Shown here: positions 28,701 to 37,717 of the stretch, piece after piece
How positions within the stretch are numbered: position 1 is the stretch's first letter
How the letters are laid out: every line of letters begins with the position of its first letter
DNA from: CAYNTS01 sp964400495
Lineage (GTDB): Bacteria; Fidelibacterota; Marinisomatia; SCGC-AAA003-L08; D37C17
Direction: 5' to 3'
Length of the DNA: 64,000 nucleotides
Assembly (NCBI GenBank): GCA_964400495.1
Contig: CAYNTS010000003.1
Coordinates: forward strand, 1 to 64,000
Made by a program: the position numbers and the translations under genes
The notes under the pieces: generated by a model
Seen by the model: only the letters and a program-made list of their open reading frames with translations
What the model was told of the DNA's origin: nothing
Database searches by the model: none

Positions 28701-28729
28701 AAAAATAGCCACTGGTATCCAGTGGCTAT
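28701..28729 (-). terminator. Rho-independent terminator of the tRNA-Val/lon transcript
   Basis: Perfect 11-base stem ATAGCCACTGG / CCAGTGGCTAT (28705-28715 and 28719-28729) with a three-base loop. On the minus strand it is followed directly by five Ts (28705-28701). On the plus strand the stem is followed only by a weak GCTATTT, so its main direction is minus, although it may also slow transcription from the DUF502 gene. Confidence 0.88.
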
Positions 28730-28796
28730 GCTATTTAACAGGAGTTCTTGCCTGTTTTGCCTGTCCGCCCCACATGACTAGGGGTGACTGGCAGGG
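28730..28796 (-). other. Structured trailer between tRNA-Val and its terminator
   Basis: These 67 bases would form the 3' trailer of the tRNA transcript. They are more GC-rich than the surroundings and contain two small potential hairpins on the minus strand: CCCC with GGGG around a nine-base loop, and AACAGG with CCTGTT around an eight-base loop. There is also a short tandem repeat containing ACAGGCAA. A processed trailer is the simplest reading; a small RNA is possible. No ORF is visible. Confidence 0.35.
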
Positions 28797-28871
28797 TGGG
28801 CGATGAGAGACTCGAACTCCCGACTTCCTCCTTGTAAGGGAGGCACTCTGAACCAACTGAGTTAATCGCCC
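28797..28871 (-). tRNA. tRNA-Val (anticodon UAC)
   Basis: On the minus strand the 75 bases fold as a cloverleaf. The acceptor stem GGGCGAT pairs with ATCGCCC. The D-arm runs ACTC...GAGT. The anticodon stem CCTCC/GGAGG carries loop CTTACAA (anticodon TAC), and the T-arm is GGGAG-TTCGAGT-CTCTC. The discriminator base is A and the following bases are CCC, so the 3' CCA is not encoded. It reads valine GTA codons, and others by wobble. It follows lon by about 17 bases in the same direction and ends in the hairpin at 28701-28729. Confidence 0.95.
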
Positions 28872-28888
28872 TAAATCAGCAAACTTAA

Positions 28889-31258
28889 TTATCTGCTGAG
28901 TGCCAATTTTATTACATCTTCTACTTCATTTACAAAAGTAATTTTTAAATCTTTTTTCACTTGTTCAGGTATTTCTTCTAAATCTTTTTCATTGTGCTTT
29001 GGAACAATTATATGATTTAAACCAGATCGTAATGCTGCAGTTGATTTTTCTTTGAGCCCACCAATTGGTAATACATTTCCACGAAGTGATATTTCACCTG
29101 TCATACCAAGTTTTTCTTTCACCGGAATATCAGTAAGCAGTGAAACCATTGCGGTAATCATTGCAATCCCAGCTGATGGTCCATCTTTAGGTATTGCTCC
29201 TGCAGGTACATGCACATGAATATCATATTTTTTATAGAAATCTGGGTCAATTTCAAACTGGCTCGCATTGGTTCTAACAAAAGAAAATGCAGCCTGGGCA
29301 GACTCTTTCATTACATCACCCAATTTGCCTGTAAGTTTAAGTCCGCCTTTACCAGGCATTTTAGATGCCTCAATAAATAGTATATCACCTCCAAATGCTG
29401 TCCACGCCAAACCTACAACAACACCAGGTTTATTACATCTTTCAGCAATTTCAGAGAAAAATTTTCGTGCACCTAAATATTCTTCAACTTTATTGGGTGT
29501 AATTTTGACGGATTTACATTTATTAGTTGCAATATCTAACGCAGTTTTTCTACAAACATTAGCAACTTGCCGTTCTAAATTACGAACGCCTGCTTCTCTA
29601 GTATATGATTCCACAAGTTTTAAAATTGCTTCATCAGTAAACTTGATCTCAGATTTTTTCAATCCATGTTCTTTTATTTGTTTTGGTATTAGATGTCGAT
29701 TTGCAATTTGTATTTTTTCTTCGTGAATATATCCAGTAAAATCTAAAATTTCCATTCTATCTCTTAATGGACCAGGAATACGATCAATTTGATTTGCAGT
29801 TGTAATAAACATTACGTTAGATAAGTCAAAATCAACCTCCAAATAATGGTCATTAAATGCAAAATTTTGCTCAGGGTCTAATACTTCTAACAATGCACTA
29901 GATGGGTCACCTCTAAAATCCATTCCAAGTTTGTCAATTTCATCTAACATAAATATAGGATTATTGGTACCTGCTTTTTTCAAACTTGATATAATTCGAC
30001 CAGGTAGTGCACCAATATAGGTACGTCTATGGCCACGAATTTCTGCTTCATCACGCACTCCACCTAATGAAATCCGTACAAATTCTCTTCCCATTGATTT
30101 TGCAATAGATTTTCCAATTGATGTTTTTCCAGTTCCCGGTGGTCCTCCAAAACATAAAATAGGAGTTTTTAATATTTCACCTTTTTTACTACGTGAAAGC
30201 TTAAGATTTCGAACAGCTAAATGTTCAATAATTCGTTCTTTCACTTTTTCTAAACCATAATGGTCTTCATCTAGCACCTCTTGTGCATACTCAATTTTCT
30301 CATTATCCTTAGATTGTTTGCTCCAAGGTAGTTCAACTAACCAGTCTAGATAAGTACGTGATACGGTATATTCTGGTGATTGCGAAGGAATCTTTTGCAT
30401 TCTACTAAGTTCCTTTTTTGCAACCTTATCAACATCCTGAGGCATTTTTGCCTTAATAATTTTATCTTCAATTTCATTTATCTCAACACTAGATTCATCT
30501 TCGCCCAGTTCTTTACGGATGGCTTTCATTTGTTCTCTTAGAAAATATTCACGTTGTGATTTCGAAATTTCATCTTGTACATCCGATTGAATTTTTTCAC
30601 CAAGTTCAATGCGTTGGATTTCACGATTAATCAATACAGTTGATTTATCTACTCGTTCTTTTAAATCTAATTCCTCAAGTATTTCTTGTTTTTCTGTGGT
30701 GGGGATATTCATGAGTGAAATAGCTTTGTCAGCAATACGTCCGGGATGTTTTATATTGGTGAGAGCAGACGCCTGCTCTTCGGAAAGATATGGTGCTATT
30801 TCAATAAGTTTACTATAAATATTTTTTATATTCATAGTTCCTGCTTCAAGTTCTTCAGACGATTCTTCAATATTATGTGAGTTTTTTTGTACCAATCCTT
30901 TAAAATAGGGTTGGTGATCAATATAATTTACTATTTTTACACGTTCTATACCTTGTACGATTGCAGATTTGGAATTGTCGGGCATATCAAAGGTTTTCAT
31001 TACAGTTGCCAATACCCCCCAAGAATATAAATCTGTATCTTTTGGATTTTCAATAGAACCATCCTTCTGTGCAACTACTACAATGTACTTTTTACCTTTC
31101 TTGGGTAAATCATCAATTAATTTTAATGATTGCTCACGTCCAACATAAATTGGAATTATTTGTTGAGGAAATAAAACGGTATTCCTTAGTGGAAGAATAG
31201 GATACTGCTCTAGTACGTTTTCATCTTGACTCATTGATTTTTCTTTATTTTCTGCCAT
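28889..31258 (-). CDS. lon: ATP-dependent Lon protease
   Basis: AAA+ serine protease that degrades misfolded and regulatory proteins. The 789 residues have the LON substrate domain (about 17-215), a coiled-coil segment, the ATPase with Walker A GPPGTGKT (372-379) and Walker B PIFMLDEIDK. The protease domain contains the catalytic dyad Ser695 (PKDGPSAGIAM) and Lys738 (GGLKEKS). It is the last protein gene of the minus-strand block. A 77-base gap upstream holds a sigma-54-like element, so it probably has its own stress promoter besides read-through from the lipA side. Confidence 0.97.
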   Translation of the reverse strand: MAENKEKSMSQDENVLEQYPILPLRNTVLFPQQIIPIYVGREQSLKLIDDLPKKGKKYIVVVAQKDGSIENPKDTDLYSWGVLATVMKTFDMPDNSKSAIVQGIERVKIVNYIDHQPYFKGLVQKNSHNIEESSEELEAGTMNIKNIYSKLIEIAPYLSEEQASALTNIKHPGRIADKAISLMNIPTTEKQEILEELDLKERVDKSTVLINREIQRIELGEKIQSDVQDEISKSQREYFLREQMKAIRKELGEDESSVEINEIEDKIIKAKMPQDVDKVAKKELSRMQKIPSQSPEYTVSRTYLDWLVELPWSKQSKDNEKIEYAQEVLDEDHYGLEKVKERIIEHLAVRNLKLSRSKKGEILKTPILCFGGPPGTGKTSIGKSIAKSMGREFVRISLGGVRDEAEIRGHRRTYIGALPGRIISSLKKAGTNNPIFMLDEIDKLGMDFRGDPSSALLEVLDPEQNFAFNDHYLEVDFDLSNVMFITTANQIDRIPGPLRDRMEILDFTGYIHEEKIQIANRHLIPKQIKEHGLKKSEIKFTDEAILKLVESYTREAGVRNLERQVANVCRKTALDIATNKCKSVKITPNKVEEYLGARKFFSEIAERCNKPGVVVGLAWTAFGGDILFIEASKMPGKGGLKLTGKLGDVMKESAQAAFSFVRTNASQFEIDPDFYKKYDIHVHVPAGAIPKDGPSAGIAMITAMVSLLTDIPVKEKLGMTGEISLRGNVLPIGGLKEKSTAALRSGLNHIIVPKHNEKDLEEIPEQVKKDLKITFVNEVEDVIKLALSR

Positions 31259-31293
31259 TATTACTCCAATATTAACTTATAATTTTTAAATGT

Positions 31294-31313
31294 GGCAAAT
31301 ACTATGCCATCAA
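31294..31313 (-). promoter_or_regulatory. Sigma-54-like promoter of lon
   Basis: On the minus strand TTTG (31313-31310) is followed by A, then TGGCAT-N4-TTTGCC, with GG at 31308-31307 and GC at 31296-31295, exactly ten bases apart. The 20-base layout TTTG-N-TGGCAT-N3-ATTTGC is the same as upstream of groES, with 16 of 20 positions identical. A start site 12 bases past the GC would fall near 31283, about 25 bases before the lon ATG. Activity is inferred. Confidence 0.6.
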
Positions 31314-31335
31314 AATAATCTCTGACTAATCGAAA

Positions 31336-32409
31336 TTAATCTGTACTTATGTCATATTTAGGTCGAGTAGATTCAATTTCTTGAACTAATTTTAAGACAT
31401 CCACGGTTACTTTTTCATCAGCAATTGGCATCATATTTCCAGCAACGAGTGGAAAATATCCATCTTCAAGTTGTTGGTCGTATAACCAATTTACCATTTT
31501 ACGTACACGCATATCCTCGGGAGTGAAACCACATTTGATAACACCTTGTAATACTTTTAATGTACCGCCTGTAAACATTCCGTCATTAGTCCCAGAAGTA
31601 CCCAATTTATCCCAATTATCTTGAGCTGACATTAATGTTGAATTGTTTTCTTGCAAAATCCGGTTTAATAAAAATTCTGATGCTTTTAATGCATGTTTTT
31701 TAAACATTTTTTGCCGAGAAGATAGGAGCAATAAAACTTCAGCTGTTGTCCAAATACAAGACGGTTCATTGTCATATTGTTTGCCTTTTGCTACAGAAGA
31801 TCGATGTAGCCATCCACCATCTTCACGTTGCCTATTTGCAATCCAAGTAATAGATTTATCAAGTAATCGATTTCCTCCCATTCCAAATTTTAAAATTAAA
31901 TTGCATGCATGTGCATGATGGTGATAGAGTAAGGGAAAGCGTCCATCATCCGCTTGGAATTTCATGAGATGAATAATTAAATCTCTAACTGGTGGGAAAA
32001 ATTTAGTCCCTCCTAATTCATATATTTTATGAGTAATTTTCAATAAATCCAAAAATGCAAGTGAGCTTCGTTTTTCGTCATCGCATTTCTTAATTGATTC
32101 TACAAAATCATTTTTTAAAAGGCGTTGGAGTGCCCGTTGAAGAAATACACGTTTTTCCCCCTCACGAAATAAACGATGGTGTTTCTCTAATTTATAAATA
32201 TCTTTTATCATACTGAATGCAGTAATTGGGCTTCCTTTTCGTATGAGTTTTGAAAAAGGATTATGTTCCAAAACATTGACCCAGTTAGGAGTAACCTCAA
32301 CTGATTTCAACATGCGAATTTGAAATGAATCTTCTCGTTTTACAAAATTCTTTTGCCGATTGTTGGATTTATAAGGTTGTTTTCTGTGCTCTGTCTTTCG
32401 TTTTTCCAT
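31336..32409 (-). CDS. Unknown protein with terpenoid-cyclase-like alpha-toroid repeats
   Basis: 357 residues, function not recognised. The basic N terminus (about 1-30, rich in Lys, Arg, Asn and Gln) precedes an all-helical region with three spaced motifs: QADDGRF (152-158), QREDGGW (194-200) and QLEDGYF (313-319). Such Q-x-x-D-G-x-(F/W) repeats occur in the alpha/alpha toroid folds of squalene-hopene cyclases, prenyltransferase beta subunits and related proteins. The DXDD acid motif of triterpene cyclases is absent, so a cyclase activity is unlikely. A His-rich segment HHHAHAC (163-169) could bind metal. The gene overlaps the lipA stop by one base and ends 77 bases before lon. Confidence 0.6.
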   Translation of the reverse strand: MEKRKTEHRKQPYKSNNRQKNFVKREDSFQIRMLKSVEVTPNWVNVLEHNPFSKLIRKGSPITAFSMIKDIYKLEKHHRLFREGEKRVFLQRALQRLLKNDFVESIKKCDDEKRSSLAFLDLLKITHKIYELGGTKFFPPVRDLIIHLMKFQADDGRFPLLYHHHAHACNLILKFGMGGNRLLDKSITWIANRQREDGGWLHRSSVAKGKQYDNEPSCIWTTAEVLLLLSSRQKMFKKHALKASEFLLNRILQENNSTLMSAQDNWDKLGTSGTNDGMFTGGTLKVLQGVIKCGFTPEDMRVRKMVNWLYDQQLEDGYFPLVAGNMMPIADEKVTVDVLKLVQEIESTRPKYDISTD

Positions 32410-33293
32410 TATAATTTCTTTCTATATAAATTTACTTGGTCATCTGCATGATACGATGAACGAACGAGTGGTCCCGATTCAACAACTTTAAATCCCATTT
32501 CAAGTCCTTTATTATGATACATTTTAAAAATACCAGGGTGCACAAATCGTTGCACAGGCAGTTGTTGTTTGGTGGGTTGTAAATATTGACCGATATTGAA
32601 AATTTCAACACCTAAATTCGCAAATTCACACATTGTATCTAAAACTTCATCATCAGTTTCACCTAGTCCCACCATTATTCCAGTTTTTGTAACCAATCCA
32701 AAATTGATAGAAGCTTCCAAAACAGATTTAGTTCGATTCCAATTAGATTGAGGTCTAATTCCTTTTGAAATACGTTCTACGCATTCCACATTATGAGAAA
32801 AGATGTCTGGGTTTGCTTGAAATAGAGACAATAAAGCGCCATGATTATTATTAAAATCTGGTGTTAATACTTCAATTGAAATAGTTGAATTTATGTTTCT
32901 AATTTCTTTAATAGTTTGTACCCAAATTGAAGCACCAAAATCTGTTTTAATATCATCTCTATCAACAGATGTAATCACAACATGTTTTAACTGCATTGAC
33001 TTCACAGCTTCGGCAACTCGTTGTGGTTCATCTAAATCAATTGTTTTGGGTTTACCTGTTTTAACCGAACAAAATCCGCATGCTCTTGTGCAAGTATTTC
33101 CCAAAATCATGATGGTTGCAGTCTGTCTGTTCCAACATTCATAAATATTAGGACATTTTGCTTCAGCACAAACGGTATTTAAATTACTTTTTGTGATAAG
33201 ATCGCGTGTTTGTGAATACGATTGACCAGTATCCAATTTGATTTTTAACCAATTTGGTTTTCGAAATTGTTTTTGAGAAGTGGAAATTTCCAT
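32409..33293 (-). CDS. lipA: Lipoyl synthase
   Basis: Radical-SAM enzyme that inserts two sulfurs into octanoyl groups on lipoyl domains. The 294 residues carry both iron-sulfur sets: auxiliary cluster Cys42, Cys47, Cys53 (VCAEAKCPNIYECW) and radical-SAM Cys68, Cys72, Cys75 (CTRACGFC). The conserved C-terminal RSSYHADD supplies the serine ligand. It starts three bases after the E2 stop. With lipB upstream in the same run, the block can lipoylate its own E2 and also GcvH. Confidence 0.97.
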   Translation of the reverse strand: MEISTSQKQFRKPNWLKIKLDTGQSYSQTRDLITKSNLNTVCAEAKCPNIYECWNRQTATIMILGNTCTRACGFCSVKTGKPKTIDLDEPQRVAEAVKSMQLKHVVITSVDRDDIKTDFGASIWVQTIKEIRNINSTISIEVLTPDFNNNHGALLSLFQANPDIFSHNVECVERISKGIRPQSNWNRTKSVLEASINFGLVTKTGIMVGLGETDDEVLDTMCEFANLGVEIFNIGQYLQPTKQQLPVQRFVHPGIFKMYHNKGLEMGFKVVESGPLVRSSYHADDQVNLYRKKL

Positions 33294-33296
33294 TAT

Positions 33297-34547
33297 TTAA
33301 AGACTCAATCTCTTTTCATCAAATGATTCCAATAATTCAGCAACTTTGGATAAAAATAGTGTGCCATAAGCACCATCAATTAGCCGGTGATCATAACCTA
33401 GAGTTATATACATCATACTTCTAATTGCAACAATATCTCCAAACTCAGTTTCCTTAACTACAGGGCGTTTATGTATTGAGCCTACACTTAATATTGCTAC
33501 ATTAGGTTGGTTAATAATTCCCATTCCAAAGAGACTACCAAACACACCAGGATTTGTAACAGTAAATGTAGAACCAAAAATTTCATCTGGTTCCAATTTA
33601 TTTATGCGTGCACGAGATGCCAATTCTGCAGTTGAACGTGCCAACCCTAAAAAGTTTTTTTCTTCAGATGCTTTAATTACAGGCACAATTAAATTATTAT
33701 CAGTAAGTGCAACTGCAACTCCCATATTAATATTCCTATGATGGATAATATTGTTCCCATCTAGAGAAGCATTAATAAGCGGGAATTCCCGAATTGCAGA
33801 AATACAGGCATCTAAAATCATTGGTGTATATGTAAGTTTGACCCTATGTTTTTCTGCATATTTATCTTTCCAATTTTTCCTAGCATTTACAAGTGCTGTA
33901 ACATCTACCTCAGAAATTGAATAAACATGCGGAGATGTTTTGACCGAATTTACCATGTGCTCTGCAATTTTTGAACGAACACGATCCATTGGTTCTATTT
34001 TTTCAGACAATGATTTAATCGAGGTAGGGGGATGTGTTGTAATTGTTTCAGATTGTGTGTTTCTACTATCTAAAAATTGCAGAATATCTTTTTTAGTTAC
34101 TCTACCAAAATTACCTGTTCCTACTATCGAACAAAGCTCTAAGTCTGAAATATTTTCTTTTTTTGCAATTGATTTCACTAAAGGTGAATAAAATTGACGC
34201 TCACCAATAGCTTCTGTTGGTTTTGTGACACTTTCTTCAACATTGATTTTATCTCCATTTCCAATGTCTTTTATATTTTCAGCATTGTTGGGTTTTTCTA
34301 ATATTTCTCCTTTTTCACCAATTCTTGCAATCACATTTCCAACTTCAACAACATCATTTACATTAGCAACACACTCTAACAATATTCCTTCAGCCGGGGA
34401 AGGTACTTCTGAATCAACCTTATCCGTTGAAATTTCAAGCAATGTTTCATCTTTTGCAATTAAATCACCAATATTTTTCTTCCACTCTAATATTGTCCCT
34501 TCAGTGATAGACTCTCCCATCTTGGGCATTATTACATCAATAGCCAT
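33297..34547 (-). CDS. Dihydrolipoamide acyltransferase (E2) of a 2-oxoacid dehydrogenase complex
   Basis: E2 core subunit that accepts the acyl group from E1 on lipoyl-lysine and transfers it to CoA. The 416 residues have one lipoyl domain (Lys43 in EISTDKVDSEV), a flexible linker, an E3/E1-binding domain (about 115-155, YSPLVKSIAKKENI), and the catalytic domain ending in GYDHRLIDGAYG, with His and Asp of the active site. The neighbouring fused E1 is of the branched-chain type, so the substrate is probably a branched-chain 2-oxoacid, but pyruvate or 2-oxoglutarate cannot be excluded by eye. Confidence 0.92.
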   Translation of the reverse strand: MAIDVIMPKMGESITEGTILEWKKNIGDLIAKDETLLEISTDKVDSEVPSPAEGILLECVANVNDVVEVGNVIARIGEKGEILEKPNNAENIKDIGNGDKINVEESVTKPTEAIGERQFYSPLVKSIAKKENISDLELCSIVGTGNFGRVTKKDILQFLDSRNTQSETITTHPPTSIKSLSEKIEPMDRVRSKIAEHMVNSVKTSPHVYSISEVDVTALVNARKNWKDKYAEKHRVKLTYTPMILDACISAIREFPLINASLDGNNIIHHRNINMGVAVALTDNNLIVPVIKASEEKNFLGLARSTAELASRARINKLEPDEIFGSTFTVTNPGVFGSLFGMGIINQPNVAILSVGSIHKRPVVKETEFGDIVAIRSMMYITLGYDHRLIDGAYGTLFLSKVAELLESFDEKRLSL

Positions 34548-34557
34548 ATTTCCCCTT

Positions 34558-35721
34558 TTATGTCCTTTGAGTTTTAAATTTCATATTTATTGTACTACTT
34601 GAATATGATTTATGTAGTGCATTATTAATTTCATCTTTTAATGAATCTGCATTACTATTTTCAATAGTTAATGGAATTTCAAACAATATAGATTCAATTT
34701 TATTTTGTCCAACAATTCGTAAATCTTGAACTTCTTTGTTTATATTATATTTTGTGAGAGTTTCATTTATTATGTTGCGAATAGTCAATACTTCATTGCC
34801 ATCTGTTGTTACTGGATCGGTATGTGTTACGACATCTGCGTGGAGGTGTTTTGCTAGATGGTGCTCAACAGCATCTGCAATTTGATGCATCTTTTCAGCC
34901 GTATGATTTTCCGATACTTCAACGTGTAATGAAATATATTTATGTATTCCATAACTATGAACAACTATATCGTGAATATTATACACTCCTTCAATTTCAC
35001 TTGCAAGAGATTGAATTTCATTAATAGTTTTCTTTGAAACTGATTTGCCTAACAAATCATCAATAGCATTTCTGGAAATTTTATATGCAAAAACTAACAT
35101 CATAATTGCAATTACAACTCCCATTAAAGAATCTAAAATAGGAAATCCTATGTTTGTGGCAAAAAGGCTAACTAAAACTAAAACTGAGGAAAGCATATCT
35201 GACCTATGGTGGATTGCATCGCCTTTTAATGTATCAGAATCAATTATGGCACCCATATCCAAACACACTCGAGCCAAAATTTCTTTAACAAATATTGTAA
35301 ATACAATCACAATTAATAATGGTTGTGAAATAAATATATCTGATGGATTTACAATACGTTCAATAGATGCTTTAATAAATTCAAACCCAACAATTCCTAT
35401 AAACATAGCAATTGTCAATGTTGCAATAGTTTCTGCACGCCCATGCCCAAAGGGGTGTTCTTTATCAGGTGGTTTTTGTGAAATTTTAAATCCAAAAATA
35501 ACGACAATGCTTGATGCAATATCCGAGAGAGTATGAAACGCATCTGCCATGAGTGAGATACTATTTGATGCCAATCCAAACCAAAATTTGATAAAGAATA
35601 ACAAAATATTATTTCCGATTGAAAAATATCCATTCTTAATTCCAGCCAATGCACGGTGTTCTAGATTAGTTGGTTTAAAATCGTTGGGTAAGAATATTTT
35701 TATGAATAACTTTGCAAGCAT
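34558..35721 (-). CDS. Cation diffusion facilitator family transporter
   Basis: 387-residue CDF protein, a proton antiporter that usually exports Zn2+, Fe2+, Mn2+ or Cd2+ from the cytoplasm. Membrane helices occupy about residues 30-245. The metal-site residues are visible as DAFHTLSDIAS in helix II and HRSDMLSS in helix V. A C-terminal cytoplasmic domain of about 140 residues (VYNIHDIVVHSYG and following) is longer than usual. It sits between E1 and E2 of the dehydrogenase, two bases after the E1 stop, an unexpected position for a metal exporter. Metal specificity is not evident. Confidence 0.88.
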   Translation of the reverse strand: MLAKLFIKIFLPNDFKPTNLEHRALAGIKNGYFSIGNNILLFFIKFWFGLASNSISLMADAFHTLSDIASSIVVIFGFKISQKPPDKEHPFGHGRAETIATLTIAMFIGIVGFEFIKASIERIVNPSDIFISQPLLIVIVFTIFVKEILARVCLDMGAIIDSDTLKGDAIHHRSDMLSSVLVLVSLFATNIGFPILDSLMGVVIAIMMLVFAYKISRNAIDDLLGKSVSKKTINEIQSLASEIEGVYNIHDIVVHSYGIHKYISLHVEVSENHTAEKMHQIADAVEHHLAKHLHADVVTHTDPVTTDGNEVLTIRNIINETLTKYNINKEVQDLRIVGQNKIESILFEIPLTIENSNADSLKDEINNALHKSYSSSTINMKFKTQRT

Positions 35722-35722
35722 A

Positions 35723-37717
35723 TTAGTATTGCATCACCTCATCAATTGCATTGCTTATCCAATGGGTTTGAACAAGTATTGCATCTTCATAATTAGGGGA
35801 GTATGCAATAGGTAAGTCCTTTGAAGCGACACGTTTTATTGGTGCATCAAGAAGTTCAAAACCATTTTCCATAATTTTTGATGCAATTTCAGCACCAAAA
35901 CCACTTGTAATATTGTCTTCGTGAGCAATTATTAATCTATTTGTTTTAGATAATGATTCTAAAATTGTATTCATATCCAATGGGTTTAATGTACGTAAAT
36001 CGATAATTTCTACTGAAAATTGGCTATTCCTTGATGCTTCAATAGATTTTTGAACCAATGCACCCCATGTTACAATTGTAATGTCATTTCCTTCTTTTAC
36101 AATATTTGCTTTGCCAAAATCCATTATGTAGTTTTCATCTGGTTCAGGTGATGACGCATATCCTTGACGATACAAACCTTTGTGCTCAAGAAAGAGTACA
36201 GGGTCGTCCATTCTACAAGCCATTTTCAATAGTCCTTTTGCATCAGATGCGTTTGATGGGTATGCAATATAAATTCCAGGCAGGTGTGTGAAAAAACCAT
36301 CAATACTTTGACTATGACACAGTCCTCCGTGAATATATCCACCCACGGGTACTCGAATAACCACAGGGCATGTCCAATTCCCATTTGAACGATATCTAAG
36401 TGTAGCTAATTCATTTCTGATTTGCATCATAGAAGTCCATATATAATCCCCAAACTGAATTTCTACGACAGGTTTATATCCCAATGTTGCCATTCCAATT
36501 GCAGTTCCGATGATTGATGACTCAGCCAAAGGTGAGTTAAAAACACGCTCTTTCCCGTATTTTTTTGTAAGTCCACGCGTTGCAGTAAATACACCACCTT
36601 TACCGGCCGCAACATCTTCGCCATAAATCACCATTTTATCATTCTGTGCCAACTCTTCATCAAGTGCGTGATTTATTGCATCAACAAGTACAACTTTTTC
36701 ACCATTTTTAATGTTTCTTTTATTTGGTTTAACAGATTTATTTGAAAACAAATGTGTGTGTAATTTTTCAATATCTGGAATATCCATCTGCTCAACACTG
36801 TCAGTTTCATTATTAATTTGGGTTAAAACATTTTCTCGTAGTAATTCAAATTCTTTTGGTTTTGCAATACCAGAATTAACACATTTATTTTCAAAGATAG
36901 TCATCGGATCTTTACTCTGTTCTGATATCAATTCGAGTTCATCACGATATTTTCGATGGTCATCGGATGAAGAGTGTGGGAATAAACGCACTACATTTGA
37001 AATGATTATACTTGGACCTTTTCCTTTTCTAGCTCGATCAACTGCTTTTTCAAATGCAAGTTTAGTTTCAAAATAATCAGTACCATCAACAGAATATCGT
37101 GCTAAAGATTCATATCCTGCTGCAATTTTATAAACTGACCCTCCAGCAGTCTGTTCAGCAATTGGAACAGATATTGCATATCCATTATTTTCAATATGAA
37201 AAATAACAGGTGCCTTTTCTCTGCTTGCCCAATTTAATGCTTCATGGAAATCACCTTGGCTAGTAGTTCCTTCTCCTGATGATACATAAACAACCGCTTT
37301 TTCACCATCTCGTTTTAACGCAAACCCAGTACCAACAGATTGTAAATATTGAGTTCCTGTTGAACTTGATTGAGCAATAATATTAAGGTCTTTGTGTCCA
37401 TAATGTTGAGGCATTTGCCGACCACCCGAGCTTGGGTCATCTTTTCGCGCTAAGAATGTCATTAAAATTTCTTTTGAAGTTACACCAAGCCCCAAGCAAA
37501 ATGCTTGGTCTCTGTAATATGGATAGGCATAATCAAAACCAGATTTAAAGCATTGAGAGGCGGCAAGTTGTGCTGCTTCATGACCTGCTGCTGCAATATG
37601 GAAATACCCTTTACCTTGTTTGAGTAATATTAATTGTTTCTCATCAAGTCGTCGAGATAGTGCCATTAACTCATAAATTTTCAAAATTTCTTTTTTTGAA
37701 TATCCGTTAAATTTCAA
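35723..37717 (-). CDS. Fused E1 alpha/beta 2-oxoacid dehydrogenase (branched-chain type)
   Basis: Thiamine-diphosphate enzyme that decarboxylates the 2-oxoacid and transfers the acyl group to E2. Alpha and beta chains, usually separate genes, are joined in 664 residues. The alpha half (about 1-325) has the ThDP motif GEG (148-150) to NN (177-178) and HYGHKDLN. A linker around 320-345 leads to the beta half (345-664), which starts KVVLVDAINHALDEEL and includes GLCHSQSIDGFFTHLPG. Fused E1 proteins of this type occur in Bacteroidetes and relatives. The start overlaps lipB by four bases. Confidence 0.93.
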   Translation of the reverse strand: MKFNGYSKKEILKIYELMALSRRLDEKQLILLKQGKGYFHIAAAGHEAAQLAASQCFKSGFDYAYPYYRDQAFCLGLGVTSKEILMTFLARKDDPSSGGRQMPQHYGHKDLNIIAQSSSTGTQYLQSVGTGFALKRDGEKAVVYVSSGEGTTSQGDFHEALNWASREKAPVIFHIENNGYAISVPIAEQTAGGSVYKIAAGYESLARYSVDGTDYFETKLAFEKAVDRARKGKGPSIIISNVVRLFPHSSSDDHRKYRDELELISEQSKDPMTIFENKCVNSGIAKPKEFELLRENVLTQINNETDSVEQMDIPDIEKLHTHLFSNKSVKPNKRNIKNGEKVVLVDAINHALDEELAQNDKMVIYGEDVAAGKGGVFTATRGLTKKYGKERVFNSPLAESSIIGTAIGMATLGYKPVVEIQFGDYIWTSMMQIRNELATLRYRSNGNWTCPVVIRVPVGGYIHGGLCHSQSIDGFFTHLPGIYIAYPSNASDAKGLLKMACRMDDPVLFLEHKGLYRQGYASSPEPDENYIMDFGKANIVKEGNDITIVTWGALVQKSIEASRNSQFSVEIIDLRTLNPLDMNTILESLSKTNRLIIAHEDNITSGFGAEIASKIMENGFELLDAPIKRVASKDLPIAYSPNYEDAILVQTHWISNAIDEVMQY

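Noticed and set aside
29268..29726. 152-codon plus-strand ORF
   Set aside because: Antisense to lon, no family features; shadow of the real gene.
35045..35536. 163-codon plus-strand ORF
   Set aside because: Antisense to the CDF transporter gene, whose membrane and metal motifs are clear.
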